DNA from: CAIWHR01 sp963726775
Lineage (GTDB): Bacteria > Pseudomonadota > Gammaproteobacteria > Burkholderiales > Casimicrobiaceae
Direction of reading: 5' to 3'
Assembly (NCBI GenBank): GCA_963726775.1
Contig: CAVSDL010000001.1
Coordinates: 558,001 to 622,000 of the forward strand
DNA: 64,000 nt
The notes beneath the pieces were generated by a model. That model ran no database searches and was not told where the DNA came from. It saw only the letters and a program-made list of their open reading frames with translations. Positions 9,745 to 18,793 of the stretch are shown piece by piece (within the stretch, counting starts at the first letter, position 1; every line of letters starts with the position of its first letter). Both the position numbers and the translations under genes were made by a program.

Positions 9745-11115
9745 CTATTTGGGAGCGATGATCGCCGGTGTGATGTAGGTCATTCCGCCAGTGCCATTCG
9801 TGTTGTCATTAACGAAATTGTTGCCAAGAGAGACAATGCTGCCACTGCCATTGTTCACGAAGTCGTTGTCGCAGGCGTGGACGTTGCTGCCATCAAGTCG
9901 AACAGTGCCGAAACCGTGATCGATGGCCGTCGTGCAACGATGCAGGCCCGAGCGTACCAGGGTGACCACGATGGAGGAGGATCCCGAAGTCTTGACTCCC
10001 GTCGTCACGTTGGCGATCGTCGAGTCGCGTACATCGGCGCGGACTCTGCCTCCGTTCGTGGCGGCAAGGTCGATCGCAGTCGTGCTGACATTGATGAGCT
10101 CGGACCGGATCAGATCGAGGCTCATCCTGGCGTTAACATCCGCTGCGGAGTTCGAGAGTTGAATGCCACCGTTGCCCAAGTCTGCGATATGGCTGTCTAC
10201 AATTCTGAAGCGCGTATCAAGAGTGCCTGTCGCTGTGCTGGAGGCAATGATCGCATCGGTGTTTTGTACGATCTGGCTGCCCACAATCGATATCTGCCCA
10301 CGCGCACCGGCCGCCGTATTCGTAAACTGCAAGGCCACGGAATTGCGGGTGATTTCGCTGTTGATGACATCGAGGCGGCTTACCTGATTGGCCAGAAGGT
10401 TGTCGAACTGTATCGCGGCGCTCTGCCGCGAGATCACGCTGTTGCGCAGCGATACGTCCATTTGCCCCAGCATCCACACGCCGATGGTGACGCCTGTACC
10501 ACCCGTGTTGACGCCACGTTCGATGCGCGTATTGTCGACGACGACCGATGAGTTGCTAGCCAGCGCAACCGGCCCAAGGGCATAGATGCCGTTGCGGCAT
10601 CCACGGAGGAAACTGTCGTCCACGTAGAGTCGCACCGTGGTTGCCGCAAGGAGCTGGATGCAGGAGCTCGCGTCGGTGTTGAAGCCGTCGATCGATACCT
10701 TCTCGATGTGGACGGCGCTTGCATCCTGAATGGTGATGCCGTTGACGCCTCCGGCGAAATTGAGCACCACCAGATTGCGCAACGTTACGCTGCCAAGCGG
10801 GGCATTGATGATGATGGCATCACCCCCATTGCCAACGATGCTGCCCATCTCCCCCGGAATCGCCAGAATCTTTGCCGACTTGGTGATGTTGACCGGGGCG
10901 ACGTTGTAATTGGCGGAGTCCAGCATCCAGATTTCGCCACCATCGTTGATGGCGGCCAGCGCCGCCGGCAGCAGCCGGCAGGGCGCGACCACCGTGCAGG
11001 GATTGGCGTCGTTCCCGGTGAACGAGAGGTAGGCCCGGAACAGCCCGGCACAGGCCGTCCCGGAGCATAGCGATGCCACAAGGCAGACCGACAGCATGCG
11101 TGCCGCAAGCTTCAT
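9745..11115 (-). CDS. Secreted right-handed beta-helix protein, long form (tandem paralogue)
   Basis: The product has 456 residues from the ATG at 11115, preceded by AGGAGGG. The signal peptide runs to about residue 22 (MLSVCLVASLCSGTACA, with a cysteine near the end that could suit a lipobox only loosely). The family block LFRAYLSFTGNDANPCT, APCRLLPAALAAI, DGGEIWMLDSANYNVAPV follows, then many short beta strands. It is closely related to the neighbour at 8002-9348 over its whole length, including VDDSFLRGCRNGI and RIERGVNTGGTGVT. The pair is therefore a tandem duplication. The open frame extends upstream to 11448 but that part has no family similarity. Confidence 0.82.
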   Translation of the reverse strand: MKLAARMLSVCLVASLCSGTACAGLFRAYLSFTGNDANPCTVVAPCRLLPAALAAINDGGEIWMLDSANYNVAPVNITKSAKILAIPGEMGSIVGNGGDAIIINAPLGSVTLRNLVVLNFAGGVNGITIQDASAVHIEKVSIDGFNTDASSCIQLLAATTVRLYVDDSFLRGCRNGIYALGPVALASNSSVVVDNTRIERGVNTGGTGVTIGVWMLGQMDVSLRNSVISRQSAAIQFDNLLANQVSRLDVINSEITRNSVALQFTNTAAGARGQISIVGSQIVQNTDAIIASSTATGTLDTRFRIVDSHIADLGNGGIQLSNSAADVNARMSLDLIRSELINVSTTAIDLAATNGGRVRADVRDSTIANVTTGVKTSGSSSIVVTLVRSGLHRCTTAIDHGFGTVRLDGSNVHACDNDFVNNGSGSIVSLGNNFVNDNTNGTGGMTYITPAIIAPK

Positions 11116-11200
11116 GATGACCCTCCTGAGCAATGACAACGTTAGGAACGTGGTTTTCTGGCCGCCAGCGGATGCCGAAATTGGCCAGCGCAGCAGCGTA
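11116..11200 (-). promoter_or_regulatory. Conserved leader upstream of a long-form beta-helix gene (copy 2)
   Basis: This is the counterpart of 9349-9430, with the same CGGCATCCGCTGGCGGCCAG and AGAAAACCACGT blocks and the same spacing to the start codon. The inverted CTGGCC and GGCCAG arms are present. Conservation over about 80 bases outside the coding region may only reflect recent duplication. Confidence 0.5.
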
Positions 11201-11257
11201 CGCGCGGCACCGCAGCAGCTCAATTGTAGCGTGGGCGTGCCCGTCGCGGTCGATGGT

Positions 11258-11293
11258 CGCTGAAAACTGGGGTCACGCTGAAAACTGGGGTCA
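11258..11293. repeat. 18-bp tandem direct repeat
   Basis: The unit CGCTGAAAACTGGGGTCA occurs twice in direct succession (11258-11275 and 11276-11293) and is followed by GACTCC. It lies at the 3' end of the gene at 11291-12109, just beyond and overlapping its stop codon. Confidence 0.85.
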
Positions 11294-12109
11294 GACTCCG
11301 GTCGATGCGAGATCCAGAATTTCCAGGACCAATCCCTCGCCGTGGAGCACGAGCGTGCGCAGGAGCCGCCAGTCCCGATCGTAAACGGCGATGCGACCGT
11401 CGCTGAGATCGCGATGCTGTCGCTCGGCCAGCTCCGAAATGCCGACATAGTTCACGTCCCCTCCCAGCCAGATCCCGCGCGTGAAGCCCCCGACGTCGAG
11501 GCGCCATCCGCTGGTATCAATAAGCGCGCCCTCCGCGGAACTGCAGGTCAGGAAAGCGCCATCGTCCAGCACCCGGATATTGTGTGATTGCACGCCCAAC
11601 GGCGCGCGCGAGCGCAGCGCCAACGTTGCAAGATCGAACCCGAGAAGTTCGCTTGCGCCGAAATTGTGCGCGATCAGATACAGCGTGGTGTCGACGATCG
11701 CCAGCGAGTTGAGGTGATTGACGTCGAGCGGCGCGGCGGGGGTGACGCCCAGTGGATACCAGCGCTCCCAGCGTCCGGTGGCCGCATCGAAAATCGCCAC
11801 CATGTTGTCGAAGGAACAGGTGATCCACAATTTTCCATCGTGCCACAGGATTTCATGCATGTCGCGCAAGGCGAACGGCGCCACGATTTCTTCGACCGGA
11901 TGCAGCGCACCGTCAAATACCAGGATGCGGCCGTGCTCTTCTTCCGAAGGCTCGTCGCAGGACACCATCCGCCCTCGAGCAGCAACGAAGTAGCGGCGGC
12001 CATCGCTTGCGATTCCGTAATAGAGCCCCGAATCGCGATGGACCGGGGAGCTCGATCCGGACTCGGGGTCGAGGCAAAGGATGGAATGACTCGTCGTGAC
12101 CAGGAGCAT
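11291..12109 (-). CDS. Beta-propeller-like protein of unknown function
   Basis: The 272-residue product has repeated blade-like strands: LLVTTSHSILCLDPESG, YFVAARGRM, ILVFDGALHPVEEI, LWITCSFDNMVAIFDAATG, LYLIAHNFGASELLGFDLAT. These suggest a six- or seven-bladed beta-propeller, similar in style to the DUF4915/TIGR03032 group. There is no signal peptide, so it is probably cytoplasmic. Members of that style of protein often lie beside glycosyltransferase genes, but no activity is known to me. The gene is divergent from the ABC permease at 12305. The 195-base gap between them holds no obvious promoter. Confidence 0.6.
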   Translation of the reverse strand: MLLVTTSHSILCLDPESGSSSPVHRDSGLYYGIASDGRRYFVAARGRMVSCDEPSEEEHGRILVFDGALHPVEEIVAPFALRDMHEILWHDGKLWITCSFDNMVAIFDAATGRWERWYPLGVTPAAPLDVNHLNSLAIVDTTLYLIAHNFGASELLGFDLATLALRSRAPLGVQSHNIRVLDDGAFLTCSSAEGALIDTSGWRLDVGGFTRGIWLGGDVNYVGISELAERQHRDLSDGRIAVYDRDWRLLRTLVLHGEGLVLEILDLASTGV

Positions 12110-12304
12110 GGCGGATCGATGACAGGTAGGACTGCGAAGGGCGCATCAGGTCGGCGCATTGCGTGCTGACGCAGGTGAATGGGCGCAAATATACCGTCGA
12201 TCGTTGTTAGCGGTGCAGTGGGGCTCCCGCGTCGCAGCAGGTGCAGCCATCTCGCGAGATACAATGACATTTTTTGCGCCGCTTCCGGCAGACCTGTCCG
12301 GCCA

Positions 12305-13120
12305 ATGTTCGCACCGTACCGACCCAATCCCTCCGCCCGGTTCGCAAGTGCGGTCGCCGATCTGACGAGCGGCCTGCGTCACCACGAACTGTGGGGCATG
12401 ATGGGCTGGCAGGACATCCGGCAGCGTTACAACCGCTCCGTGCTGGGCCCGGTCTGGCTCACGTTGAACATGGGTCTGATGGTGCTGGGACTCGGGGTTC
12501 TCTACTCAGGACTTTTCGCCCAGCCTATCGACACCTATCTGCCGTTTCTGACGCTGGGCTTCATAGTCTGGGCGTTGCTGGCCGGATTGCTGACCGACGG
12601 AACGATGGCCTTCATCGCCTCGGAGGGCGTCATCCGGCAGATCGCGGTCCCATTGAGCGTCTTCGTCTATCGCGTTCTCTGGCGCCACGTGATCATTCTC
12701 GGACACAACGTCTGGATCTATGCGGTGGTGGCCATCGCCTTCGGCATCTGGCCCGGGGCCGTCGGATTGCTGGCGTTGCCGGCGCTCGCCCTGCTTTGCG
12801 TCAACGGCGTCTGGGTGGGCCTTCTCCTCGGTGCCGCCAGTGCACGGTTCCGCGACATTCCGCAGTTCGTCGGCAACCTGATCCCCGTCATCTTCCTGCT
12901 CACGCCGGTGCTGTGGCGTGCGGACCAGGTATCGCAACGCGCCGTCTTCGTGGTGTTCAACCCGTTCTTTCATTTTATCGAGATCGTGCGCTCGCCCTTG
13001 CTCGGGACTCCCGCCCCGCTCCTGTCGTGGTTGGTGGTCATCGGGATCACCGTCGCCGGCTGGGCGCTGACGCTGGCGTTCTACACGCGCTACCGCGGCC
13101 GCATCGCATACTGGTTATAG
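12305..13120 (+). CDS. wzm: ABC-2 type polysaccharide export permease (Wzm-like)
   Basis: The 271-residue product has the N-terminal ELWGMMGWQDIRQRYNRSVLGPVWLTL segment that precedes the first membrane helix in Wzm/KpsM-type permeases. Six hydrophobic segments follow, with the conserved late motif FNPFFHFIEIVRSPLLG. It forms the channel half of an ABC exporter that moves a lipid-linked glycan across the inner membrane, with the ATPase encoded 13 bases downstream. The start at 12305 fits the family; there is no strong ribosome-binding site and the open frame extends 42 codons upstream. Confidence 0.88.
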   Translation: MFAPYRPNPSARFASAVADLTSGLRHHELWGMMGWQDIRQRYNRSVLGPVWLTLNMGLMVLGLGVLYSGLFAQPIDTYLPFLTLGFIVWALLAGLLTDGTMAFIASEGVIRQIAVPLSVFVYRVLWRHVIILGHNVWIYAVVAIAFGIWPGAVGLLALPALALLCVNGVWVGLLLGAASARFRDIPQFVGNLIPVIFLLTPVLWRADQVSQRAVFVVFNPFFHFIEIVRSPLLGTPAPLLSWLVVIGITVAGWALTLAFYTRYRGRIAYWL

Positions 13121-13133
13121 GAACGGCAACGCA

Positions 13134-13880
13134 TTGGCTTCGATCACGCTCAATCAGGTCACGGTCGCATTTCCGATCTTCGATGGCGGCAGCCGCTCCT
13201 TGAAGCGCCGGCTGATGTCGGCCACGACCGGAGGGCGCATCGCGCGCGACAGCGGCAATCATCTCGCAGTCCACGCGCTGGACAGCGTGTCGGTGCAGAT
13301 CGAGCACGGCGATCGCGTCGCCCTCGTGGGTCACAACGGCGCCGGCAAGACAACGCTGCTGCGCGTAATGGCCGGAATCTACGAGCCCGTCGCGGGCACC
13401 GTCGACATCGACGGTCGCGTGGCGCCGCTGTTCGACATCGGGCTTGGCATGGACGCCGACCAGACCGGCTACCAGAACATCCTGCTGCGCGGTATGTTCC
13501 TGGGCCTCACCAAGGCGCAGATCCTGGCGCAAAAAGACGAGATAGCGGAATTCACCGAACTGGGCGCGTTCCTCGACATGCCGCTGCGCACCTACTCGGC
13601 CGGAATGCATGCGCGTCTCGCGTTTGCCGTATGCACCTGTATCAGGCCGGAGATCCTGCTACTCGACGAGGGAATCGGCGCGGGCGATGCCGCATTTCTG
13701 CAGAAAGCGGAGCAACGGCTCGACGAATTCGTGCAAAGCGCCAGGATATTCGTTCTCGCGTCGCACACCGAGCCATTCGTTCGCCATACCTGCAACAAGG
13801 CGATCCTCCTCGAGCAGGGACGCGTTGCACTCGTCGGCACCGTCGATGAAATATTCGCGAAGTACAGTCGCCGCGCGTGA
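13134..13880 (+). CDS. wzt: ABC polysaccharide export ATPase (Wzt-like, short)
   Basis: The 248-residue product has Walker A GHNGAGKTT (about residues 66-74), the export-family signature YSAGMHARLAF, Walker B EILLLDEGIGAGD, and a switch histidine in LASHTE. It is the nucleotide-binding partner of the permease just upstream. It starts with TTG at 13134. It ends soon after the ATPase domain, so unlike the second ATPase in the window (57636-58832) it lacks a C-terminal glycan-binding domain. Such short forms are typical of exporters that do not recognise a terminal modification. Confidence 0.9.
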   Translation: MASITLNQVTVAFPIFDGGSRSLKRRLMSATTGGRIARDSGNHLAVHALDSVSVQIEHGDRVALVGHNGAGKTTLLRVMAGIYEPVAGTVDIDGRVAPLFDIGLGMDADQTGYQNILLRGMFLGLTKAQILAQKDEIAEFTELGAFLDMPLRTYSAGMHARLAFAVCTCIRPEILLLDEGIGAGDAAFLQKAEQRLDEFVQSARIFVLASHTEPFVRHTCNKAILLEQGRVALVGTVDEIFAKYSRRA

Positions 13881-14059
13881 TGCCCAACGACGCGATTCCG
13901 AACATTACCGGTTCCATATTGCGCTTGGTCAACGTGTTGTTTCTGATGGGACACCCACGTCACGAACTAAGAATTTCTGCAGGGCGTTCCCTAGGTTCAA
14001 CGCAGCGCGAGGTGATTTGAGAATCCGGCAATGACTCGGAGCCCGAGGGCGGCTGTGCG

Positions 14060-14198
14060 CGGGTCACTGGAAACGTGTAGCGTTCGATGGCGATGTCGCC
14101 AGTGGGATCCGTGAAGTAGACGAATACATTGCCGTTGCTGGTGAATTGCGGGTCGAACGCCAGCGACAACAGGCCGCGCTCTCCGACGTAGTTCACGC
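14060..14198 (-). pseudogene. Fragment of a sorbosone/glucose dehydrogenase-type beta-propeller gene
   Basis: About 45 codons on the minus strand read NYVGERGLLSLAFDP, then NGNVFVYFTDPTGDIAIERY. These match an internal segment of PQQ-dependent glucose/sorbosone dehydrogenase-type proteins. Nothing before or after fits the family, so it is a remnant. It ends abruptly next to a 20-bp palindrome (14199-14218). The rest of the 386-base gap (13881-14266) shows no gene. Confidence 0.65.
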
Positions 14199-14218
14199 GT
14201 GACCCTCTTGAGAGTCAC
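14199..14218. repeat. 20-bp near-palindrome at the edge of a gene fragment
   Basis: GTGACCCTCTTGAGAGTCAC is an almost perfect inverted repeat. It abuts the dehydrogenase-like fragment, so it may mark a recombination junction. Alternatively it could act as a small hairpin between convergent transcripts. Confidence 0.5.
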
Positions 14219-14266
14219 ACGATCTCATCCCGAATGTAGCTTCGACGCCAACGGTCGACATGTCCG

Positions 14267-15217
14267 TCAACTGTTTCCCCGGCAATCATGTTCGCGAGAA
14301 CGCGCCCTCCAGAATGAAAGTACCGAGTCAAGTGTCGAATCGAGATCCACTAACGGTCTCCAGCCAGCCTCTTCAGCCAATTTCGCGTATGAGCCGAGCA
14401 CTCGTCTTTGTTCGGTTGGGCGCACTCGCGCCGGATCGACGGTAGCTTGCACCCGAACTTTGGCAAGGGCCAGCAGGCGGTCAAGCAGCACGGACATCCG
14501 TACCTCGGCTCCAGAGCAAATGTTGTAAGCCTCCCCTGGTCGGCCACCTCGAAGAATCGCGGCAAATGCAGTCACGACATCGGCAACATCGACGAAGTCT
14601 CTTGTTACATCGAGGTTGCCGACGTCAATATTTCCTCCCCCAGCGCTTTCGAAATCAGCAATCTGCCTGGCGAAGCTGCTTACCGCGAATTTGCTGCTCT
14701 GACCTGGGCCGATCACGTTGAAAGGCCGCGCGATTCGCACGTCGAGATTTCCGGTTAGCGCATGCTGCATGCACAGAAGTTCGCTCGCCGCCTTGCTGAC
14801 GGCGTAGGGCGTACGCGGCGCAAAGTGGCCCGTCTCCCGCAGCGGCAAGTCGGACTCCGTGACCGCGCCGTAGACCTCCGCAGAACTGACGAAGAGCATC
14901 GAACCGCGGAAATTCACGGCGGAAAGTGCCGCGAGCACGTTCAGCGTGCCGATGAAGTTGATCTGATAAGTCGCGGCAGGATCCGCGATGCTGTCGGGCA
15001 CAAAGCTCACCGCTGCAAGATGGAGCACATGGTCGGGTGCGTGTGCGAGAATCAGCTCGCGCACGGCCGCGGCATCGCGAATGTCGATCGAACTTGGGCT
15101 TGCGACCAACGTCGCGCCGAGCTCTCGCGCAAACAATTCATGGCCCGTCATCACATGGCTGCCAATGAAGCCATCCGCGCCAATCACGAGGCACTTGCGC
15201 ATGGCCGTTCCGCGCAT
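14267..15217 (-). CDS. NAD(P)-dependent sugar epimerase/reductase (GDP-6-deoxymannose reductase-like)
   Basis: The product is a short-chain dehydrogenase of about 316 residues. It has the Rossmann motif VIGADGFIGSH at the N terminus, a catalytic YAVSK (YxxxK), SSAEVYG, and the ARPFNVIGPGQ and DVTRDFVDV segments shared with Rmd-type enzymes. It resembles the rmd-like protein at 37987-38922 along its whole length. It probably reduces a GDP-4-keto-6-deoxy sugar. An AGGAG lies about 10 bases before the ATG at 15217; a second ATG at 15202 is possible. It is the last gene of the long minus-strand run. Confidence 0.85.
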   Translation of the reverse strand: MRGTAMRKCLVIGADGFIGSHVMTGHELFARELGATLVASPSSIDIRDAAAVRELILAHAPDHVLHLAAVSFVPDSIADPAATYQINFIGTLNVLAALSAVNFRGSMLFVSSAEVYGAVTESDLPLRETGHFAPRTPYAVSKAASELLCMQHALTGNLDVRIARPFNVIGPGQSSKFAVSSFARQIADFESAGGGNIDVGNLDVTRDFVDVADVVTAFAAILRGGRPGEAYNICSGAEVRMSVLLDRLLALAKVRVQATVDPARVRPTEQRRVLGSYAKLAEEAGWRPLVDLDSTLDSVLSFWRARSREHDCRGNS

Positions 15218-15233
15218 CCGTATCACTCTCCTC

Positions 15234-15596
15234 TCAGCGTACGACCAGCGCGATGCCGACCATGATAAGCGCGCCACCGACGAGCCGGGCCGCGGTCAAC
15301 GGTTCGCCGAGCCAGACTGCGGCGCCGATGGTGATAGCGACGAGTGAAAGGCCGATTGCGACCGGGTACGCGATCGTAAGCGGCATGCGGCTCGCGATCA
15401 ATAGCCACAGCAGGAACGACGACGCATACAGGCCGACACCAACGACGACGATGAGTGTCTGGCGAGACCACCAGCGTCCCGCAGCGAGCGCCTCTTGGAA
15501 CGATGGCCAGCTGTACTTAAACAGCAGCAGGCCGCAAGACGTGCACACCGTAAACGCCGCGAAAAGCAGGACGGCCATACCCACGCGTGTTTCCAT
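15234..15596 (-). CDS. Small four-helix membrane transporter (SMR/EamA-like)
   Basis: The 120-residue product has four hydrophobic helices: about residues 5-26, 45-66, 73-93 and 98-119. The third and fourth carry the PLTIAYPVAIGLSLVAI and GEPLTAARLVGGALIMVGI segments typical of small multidrug-resistance-like or ArnE/ArnF-like proteins. In a glycan cluster a role in flipping a lipid-linked sugar is more likely than drug efflux, but this is inferred. Its ATG follows the upstream methyltransferase stop codon by one base, which implies translational coupling. Confidence 0.8.
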   Translation of the reverse strand: METRVGMAVLLFAAFTVCTSCGLLLFKYSWPSFQEALAAGRWWSRQTLIVVVGVGLYASSFLLWLLIASRMPLTIAYPVAIGLSLVAITIGAAVWLGEPLTAARLVGGALIMVGIALVVR

Positions 15597-15597
15597 G

Positions 15598-16521
15598 TCA
15601 GCCCTCCGCGCCGGAAGCGCCCGCGCGTTTGCGCGCAACGACGAACATGATGTCGAAGAGATTGAGCGACAGTGACGGATTCGGCAGCACGCGCGTCGCC
15701 GCACTGTAGAGCCGGTTGAAACGCAGGCGACGGGCGAGAACGATGTAAAGGATCGAGTGCAGTCGGCGCGAGACGCCCGGATGGCTTACGTGCACGACGT
15801 CGAGCCCGTGCCGCCCGAGCAAGCGGGACAGCGTCGGGACTGAGAAGTAGTGCAGGTGCGTCGGCGGATGAATCATGCGCCAACGCCGGCCGCGCAGGCG
15901 CGCATTCAGGCTGCCGATATCGCCGGTAGTAATTGCGAGCAGCCCACCACGACGCAAGTCCGAGGCCGCCTTCCCGATAAACAAGTCGGGCCGAGGAAGA
16001 TGCTCGACCGTGTCCCACATCGCGATCACGTCCACCGGATCCGTGCGTAGCGCAAGGTAGTCGCCTTGCTCCGCGCGCACGCCAAGCGTCTCTCGCGCAT
16101 AGCGTACGCCGTCCGCCGTGATGTCGATACCGCGCGCGGCCAGACCGTATTCCGCCGCGAGCTCGACGAAGAAGCCGTATGCGCAGCCGATTTCAAGTAA
16201 CGTTTTGCCGCGCAATCCACCTGCAAGCGCTTCCAGAACGGGGATCCGACCCTTGAAGTTGACGCGCAAGCTTTCTCGTTCCTTGATGTAGTCCAGATAT
16301 TCGCTGCCGTGGAAGTAGTCCTTGCCATAGAGCGCGCCGAAATCCGTTGCATCAATATCGGCATCCGCGGCAACGAAGCCGCACTCCACACAACGGAGCA
16401 GCCCTCGGATCCGCGACCCACCAAGGCGCCCGTCGCAAACGACGCACCGCAGCAACGTCGTCGCGGCGCCTGCGCGCCACGGCGTACCTGCGCTGGCGGT
16501 CACAGTTTCGATCGAGTCCAT
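15598..16521 (-). CDS. Class I SAM-dependent methyltransferase with N-terminal zinc-binding motif
   Basis: The 307-residue product begins with a CxxC pair (LRCVVCDG) and a second pair (LRCVECGF), probably binding zinc, at about residues 25-48. The SAM domain follows with LLEIGCAYGFFVELA (near 107-121), and MWDTVEHLPRPD. The HPPTHLHYFSVPTL segment is typical of methyltransferase group 12/23 proteins in glycan clusters. Its substrate is unknown. The ATG at 16521 overlaps the stop of the upstream dehydratase gene by one base (TGATG). Confidence 0.85.
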   Translation of the reverse strand: MDSIETVTASAGTPWRAGAATTLLRCVVCDGRLGGSRIRGLLRCVECGFVAADADIDATDFGALYGKDYFHGSEYLDYIKERESLRVNFKGRIPVLEALAGGLRGKTLLEIGCAYGFFVELAAEYGLAARGIDITADGVRYARETLGVRAEQGDYLALRTDPVDVIAMWDTVEHLPRPDLFIGKAASDLRRGGLLAITTGDIGSLNARLRGRRWRMIHPPTHLHYFSVPTLSRLLGRHGLDVVHVSHPGVSRRLHSILYIVLARRLRFNRLYSAATRVLPNPSLSLNLFDIMFVVARKRAGASGAEG

Positions 16522-17741
16522 CACATCCTTTGATCGAGATGGCGGTCGGTCTCGACGTGATGCATCGTCGGCACGGCGCGTTCGACGACGCGGGCCAGGG
16601 ATTGCTTGTCGACCGGTGCGTCCGAGGATTCGATAAGCCGCTCCAACTCCCCGAGCACACGCTCGAGGTCCCGGCCCGGCCGGCGACGGATGCCGCGCAG
16701 CGACGCGAATCCGACATCGACCACGACCTCTCCCTCACCGACAAATTCTTCGAACGGCTTCTCTCCGCTCGTATCGAGCGGCGTCGAGAAGCACCGGCCA
16801 CTGGCCCTGCGTGCTGTGCGTCGCAACCTCCCGCTTGGCCGCGGCCTCATCGTCGGTGAACGCAGGGCTCGTCGCCGCATGCCTGCAGCACCCGGACGGC
16901 AACGTCCTCGAGCAGCAGCAGGTGCTCGGCCGGCTCGAAGGCTGGTACCATCGAATGGCCGGACGGTGTGGCGAGCGAAGCGAGCAGGCAGATGTCTGCC
17001 GCCTCCGCGTGGGAGATGAAGTAGCGTCGGGTCGCGCGCGGCACGGCCAGCGGTTGGCGTTTCTCCATCCGCACGATGAAACTCTGCAACAGGCTGCCGT
17101 TGGAGAACGCCACGTTGGCGAACCGCGCGGACGAGATCATTTTGAAGGCAGCGGGAAGGATATCGAACGCTACGTCTTCCATGATCCGTTTGCTCGCGCC
17201 CATCAGGCTGGCGGGGTTCGCCGCCTTGTCGGTCGACACCGTGAAGTAGCGGCCCGCGTGCCCGCACTCCGCGAGCCACCGCTTGAATCGCGCCTGCCGC
17301 ACCACGTTTACATCGAGCATGTGCAGCAGCGAGTAGACGTCCTTCTCCGAACGCACGTGTTTGACGGCCGCGAAATTAAGGACTACATCGAACGCTTGTA
17401 TTCCGTCGAGGAAGCGACGCATCATTGCGCTGCCATAGTCAAATACGTGCGTCTGAAAGTCGATGCCCGCGAGATCGAGATCGCCGGACCGTATCTCGCG
17501 GATCAGCTCAGCGAGATAGTTCTCGCTCACGTCCACCACATGTACGGCAGCCGGACGGTAGCGCAGGAGCGCCTGCGTGGTCGCACTCCCCGATCGAACC
17601 ACCCCCGCCCACCACGAGCACGCGGCGCCCTCCGGCCGCATCAAGCATCGCGACCTGCCTGCGGGCGATGTCGCCCCCAAAGAATGATTCGCCGCGTCCG
17701 GTAATCACGCGCTCGAGATCGGCGAGCCGCGGCATTCTCAT
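16521..17741 (-). pseudogene. CapD/FlaA1-type UDP-sugar 4,6-dehydratase, frameshifted
   Basis: Reading across three frames reconstructs one protein of about 400 residues. The N terminus (from 17741) is MRMPRLADLERVITGR...RRVLVVGGGGSIG. After a shift near 17588 it continues GSATTQALLRYRPAAVHVVDVSE, then NFAAVKHVRSEKD and FTVSTDKAANPASLMGASKR, typical of polysaccharide biosynthesis (CapD) dehydratases. Two further shifts (near 16858 and 16785) lead to PLDTSGEKPFEEFVGEGE and the end at 16521. Each shift looks like one extra base; the first falls in a run of four G. The gene would supply a 4-keto-6-deoxy UDP-sugar if intact. Both real decay and assembly errors are possible. Confidence 0.8.
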
Positions 17742-18793
17742 GGATGCGCCTCAGGCTTCGCGCGCTCGCGTCCGGGTGCATCCAATCCCGGTCCGGCATG
17801 CCCGCCGGGCCCGATCTGCCGGCCGATGAGATATCGCGGGCGTGCCTTGACTTCGTCGAAGATGATGCTCAGGTACTCCCCGATCACACCGAGAAACAGC
17901 AACTGTATGCCTCCGATCACACCTACGGCACCGAACAACGAGGCCCAGCCAGGTACGGCATCGCTGCCCGCCGCGTACATGGCAATCTGAACGAAGGTGA
18001 ACAGCACGCTCAGCAGTGCGAGCGTTATTCCCGCCAAAATGCAAAGCCGCAACGGAACCTTCGAAAAGGAGAAGATGCCGTTCAGCGCGAACGCGAGTAG
18101 ATTGCCGAGGCGATGCTTCGAGTGTCCGCCGAAGCGAGCTGCCGGCTCGTAGTTCACGTAGCAGACGTTGAATCCTACCCAGCTGAAGAGTCCGCGCAGG
18201 AACGGGTTGCGCTCCGGAAGCTGATCACGCAGCGTGCGCGCGACGCGAGCCGAAATCAGTCGGAAGTCGGCCGCACCCGCGGGCAGGTCGATCGAGCCGA
18301 CGCGCAGCAGGAATTGGTAGAACCAGCGCGAAGTGGACCAACTTGAACCAGGACAGCGTCATGTCCTCCTGTCGCAGCGTCTGCACGATCTCCGCGCCTC
18401 CCTCCCAGCGCCGCGCAAGCTCGGGGATAAGCTCCGGCGGATGCTGGAGGTCGCTGTCCAGCATGACGACGGCAACGCCGTGGCTGTGCTCGATGCCTGC
18501 GACAGACGCCGCCTGATGCCGAAGCGGCGTGACATCACGAGTACGGCCACGTCCGGCGACGACTCTGCGATTCGCGCAAGCCGCGCCTCCGTTTCGTCGC
18601 TCGACGGGTCCACGACGTACAGGATCATGAATTGGTAACGGCCACGCATCGGCGCGAGCGCACCGTTCAAGGTAGCGTGGAATATCTCGATCGTCTCCGC
18701 TCTTCGGAACACGGGACAGACAATCGAAATGATCGGCGCCGTGCCAGGCAGCGGGCGCGCGGCATTGCCCACTTCGCTAGCGTCCGCAGGCAT
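17738..18793 (-). pseudogene. GT2 glycosyltransferase (DPM1/GtrB-like), two frameshifts
   Basis: Translation across frames gives a GT2 protein: IISIVCPVFRRAETIEIFHA, then (after a shift near 18520) HQAASVAGIEHSHGVAVVMLDSDLQ with the DSD metal site. After a second shift near 18328 comes RWFYQFLLRVGSIDLPAGAADFRLI, then two C-terminal membrane helices (GNLLAFALNGIFSFSKVPL to SLFGAVGVIGGIQLLFLGV). This is the plan of polyprenyl-phosphate hexose synthases. Its frame is open into the upstream nucleotidyltransferase with no stop between, so the two may be fused. The stop overlaps the dehydratase start (ATGA). Confidence 0.8.
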
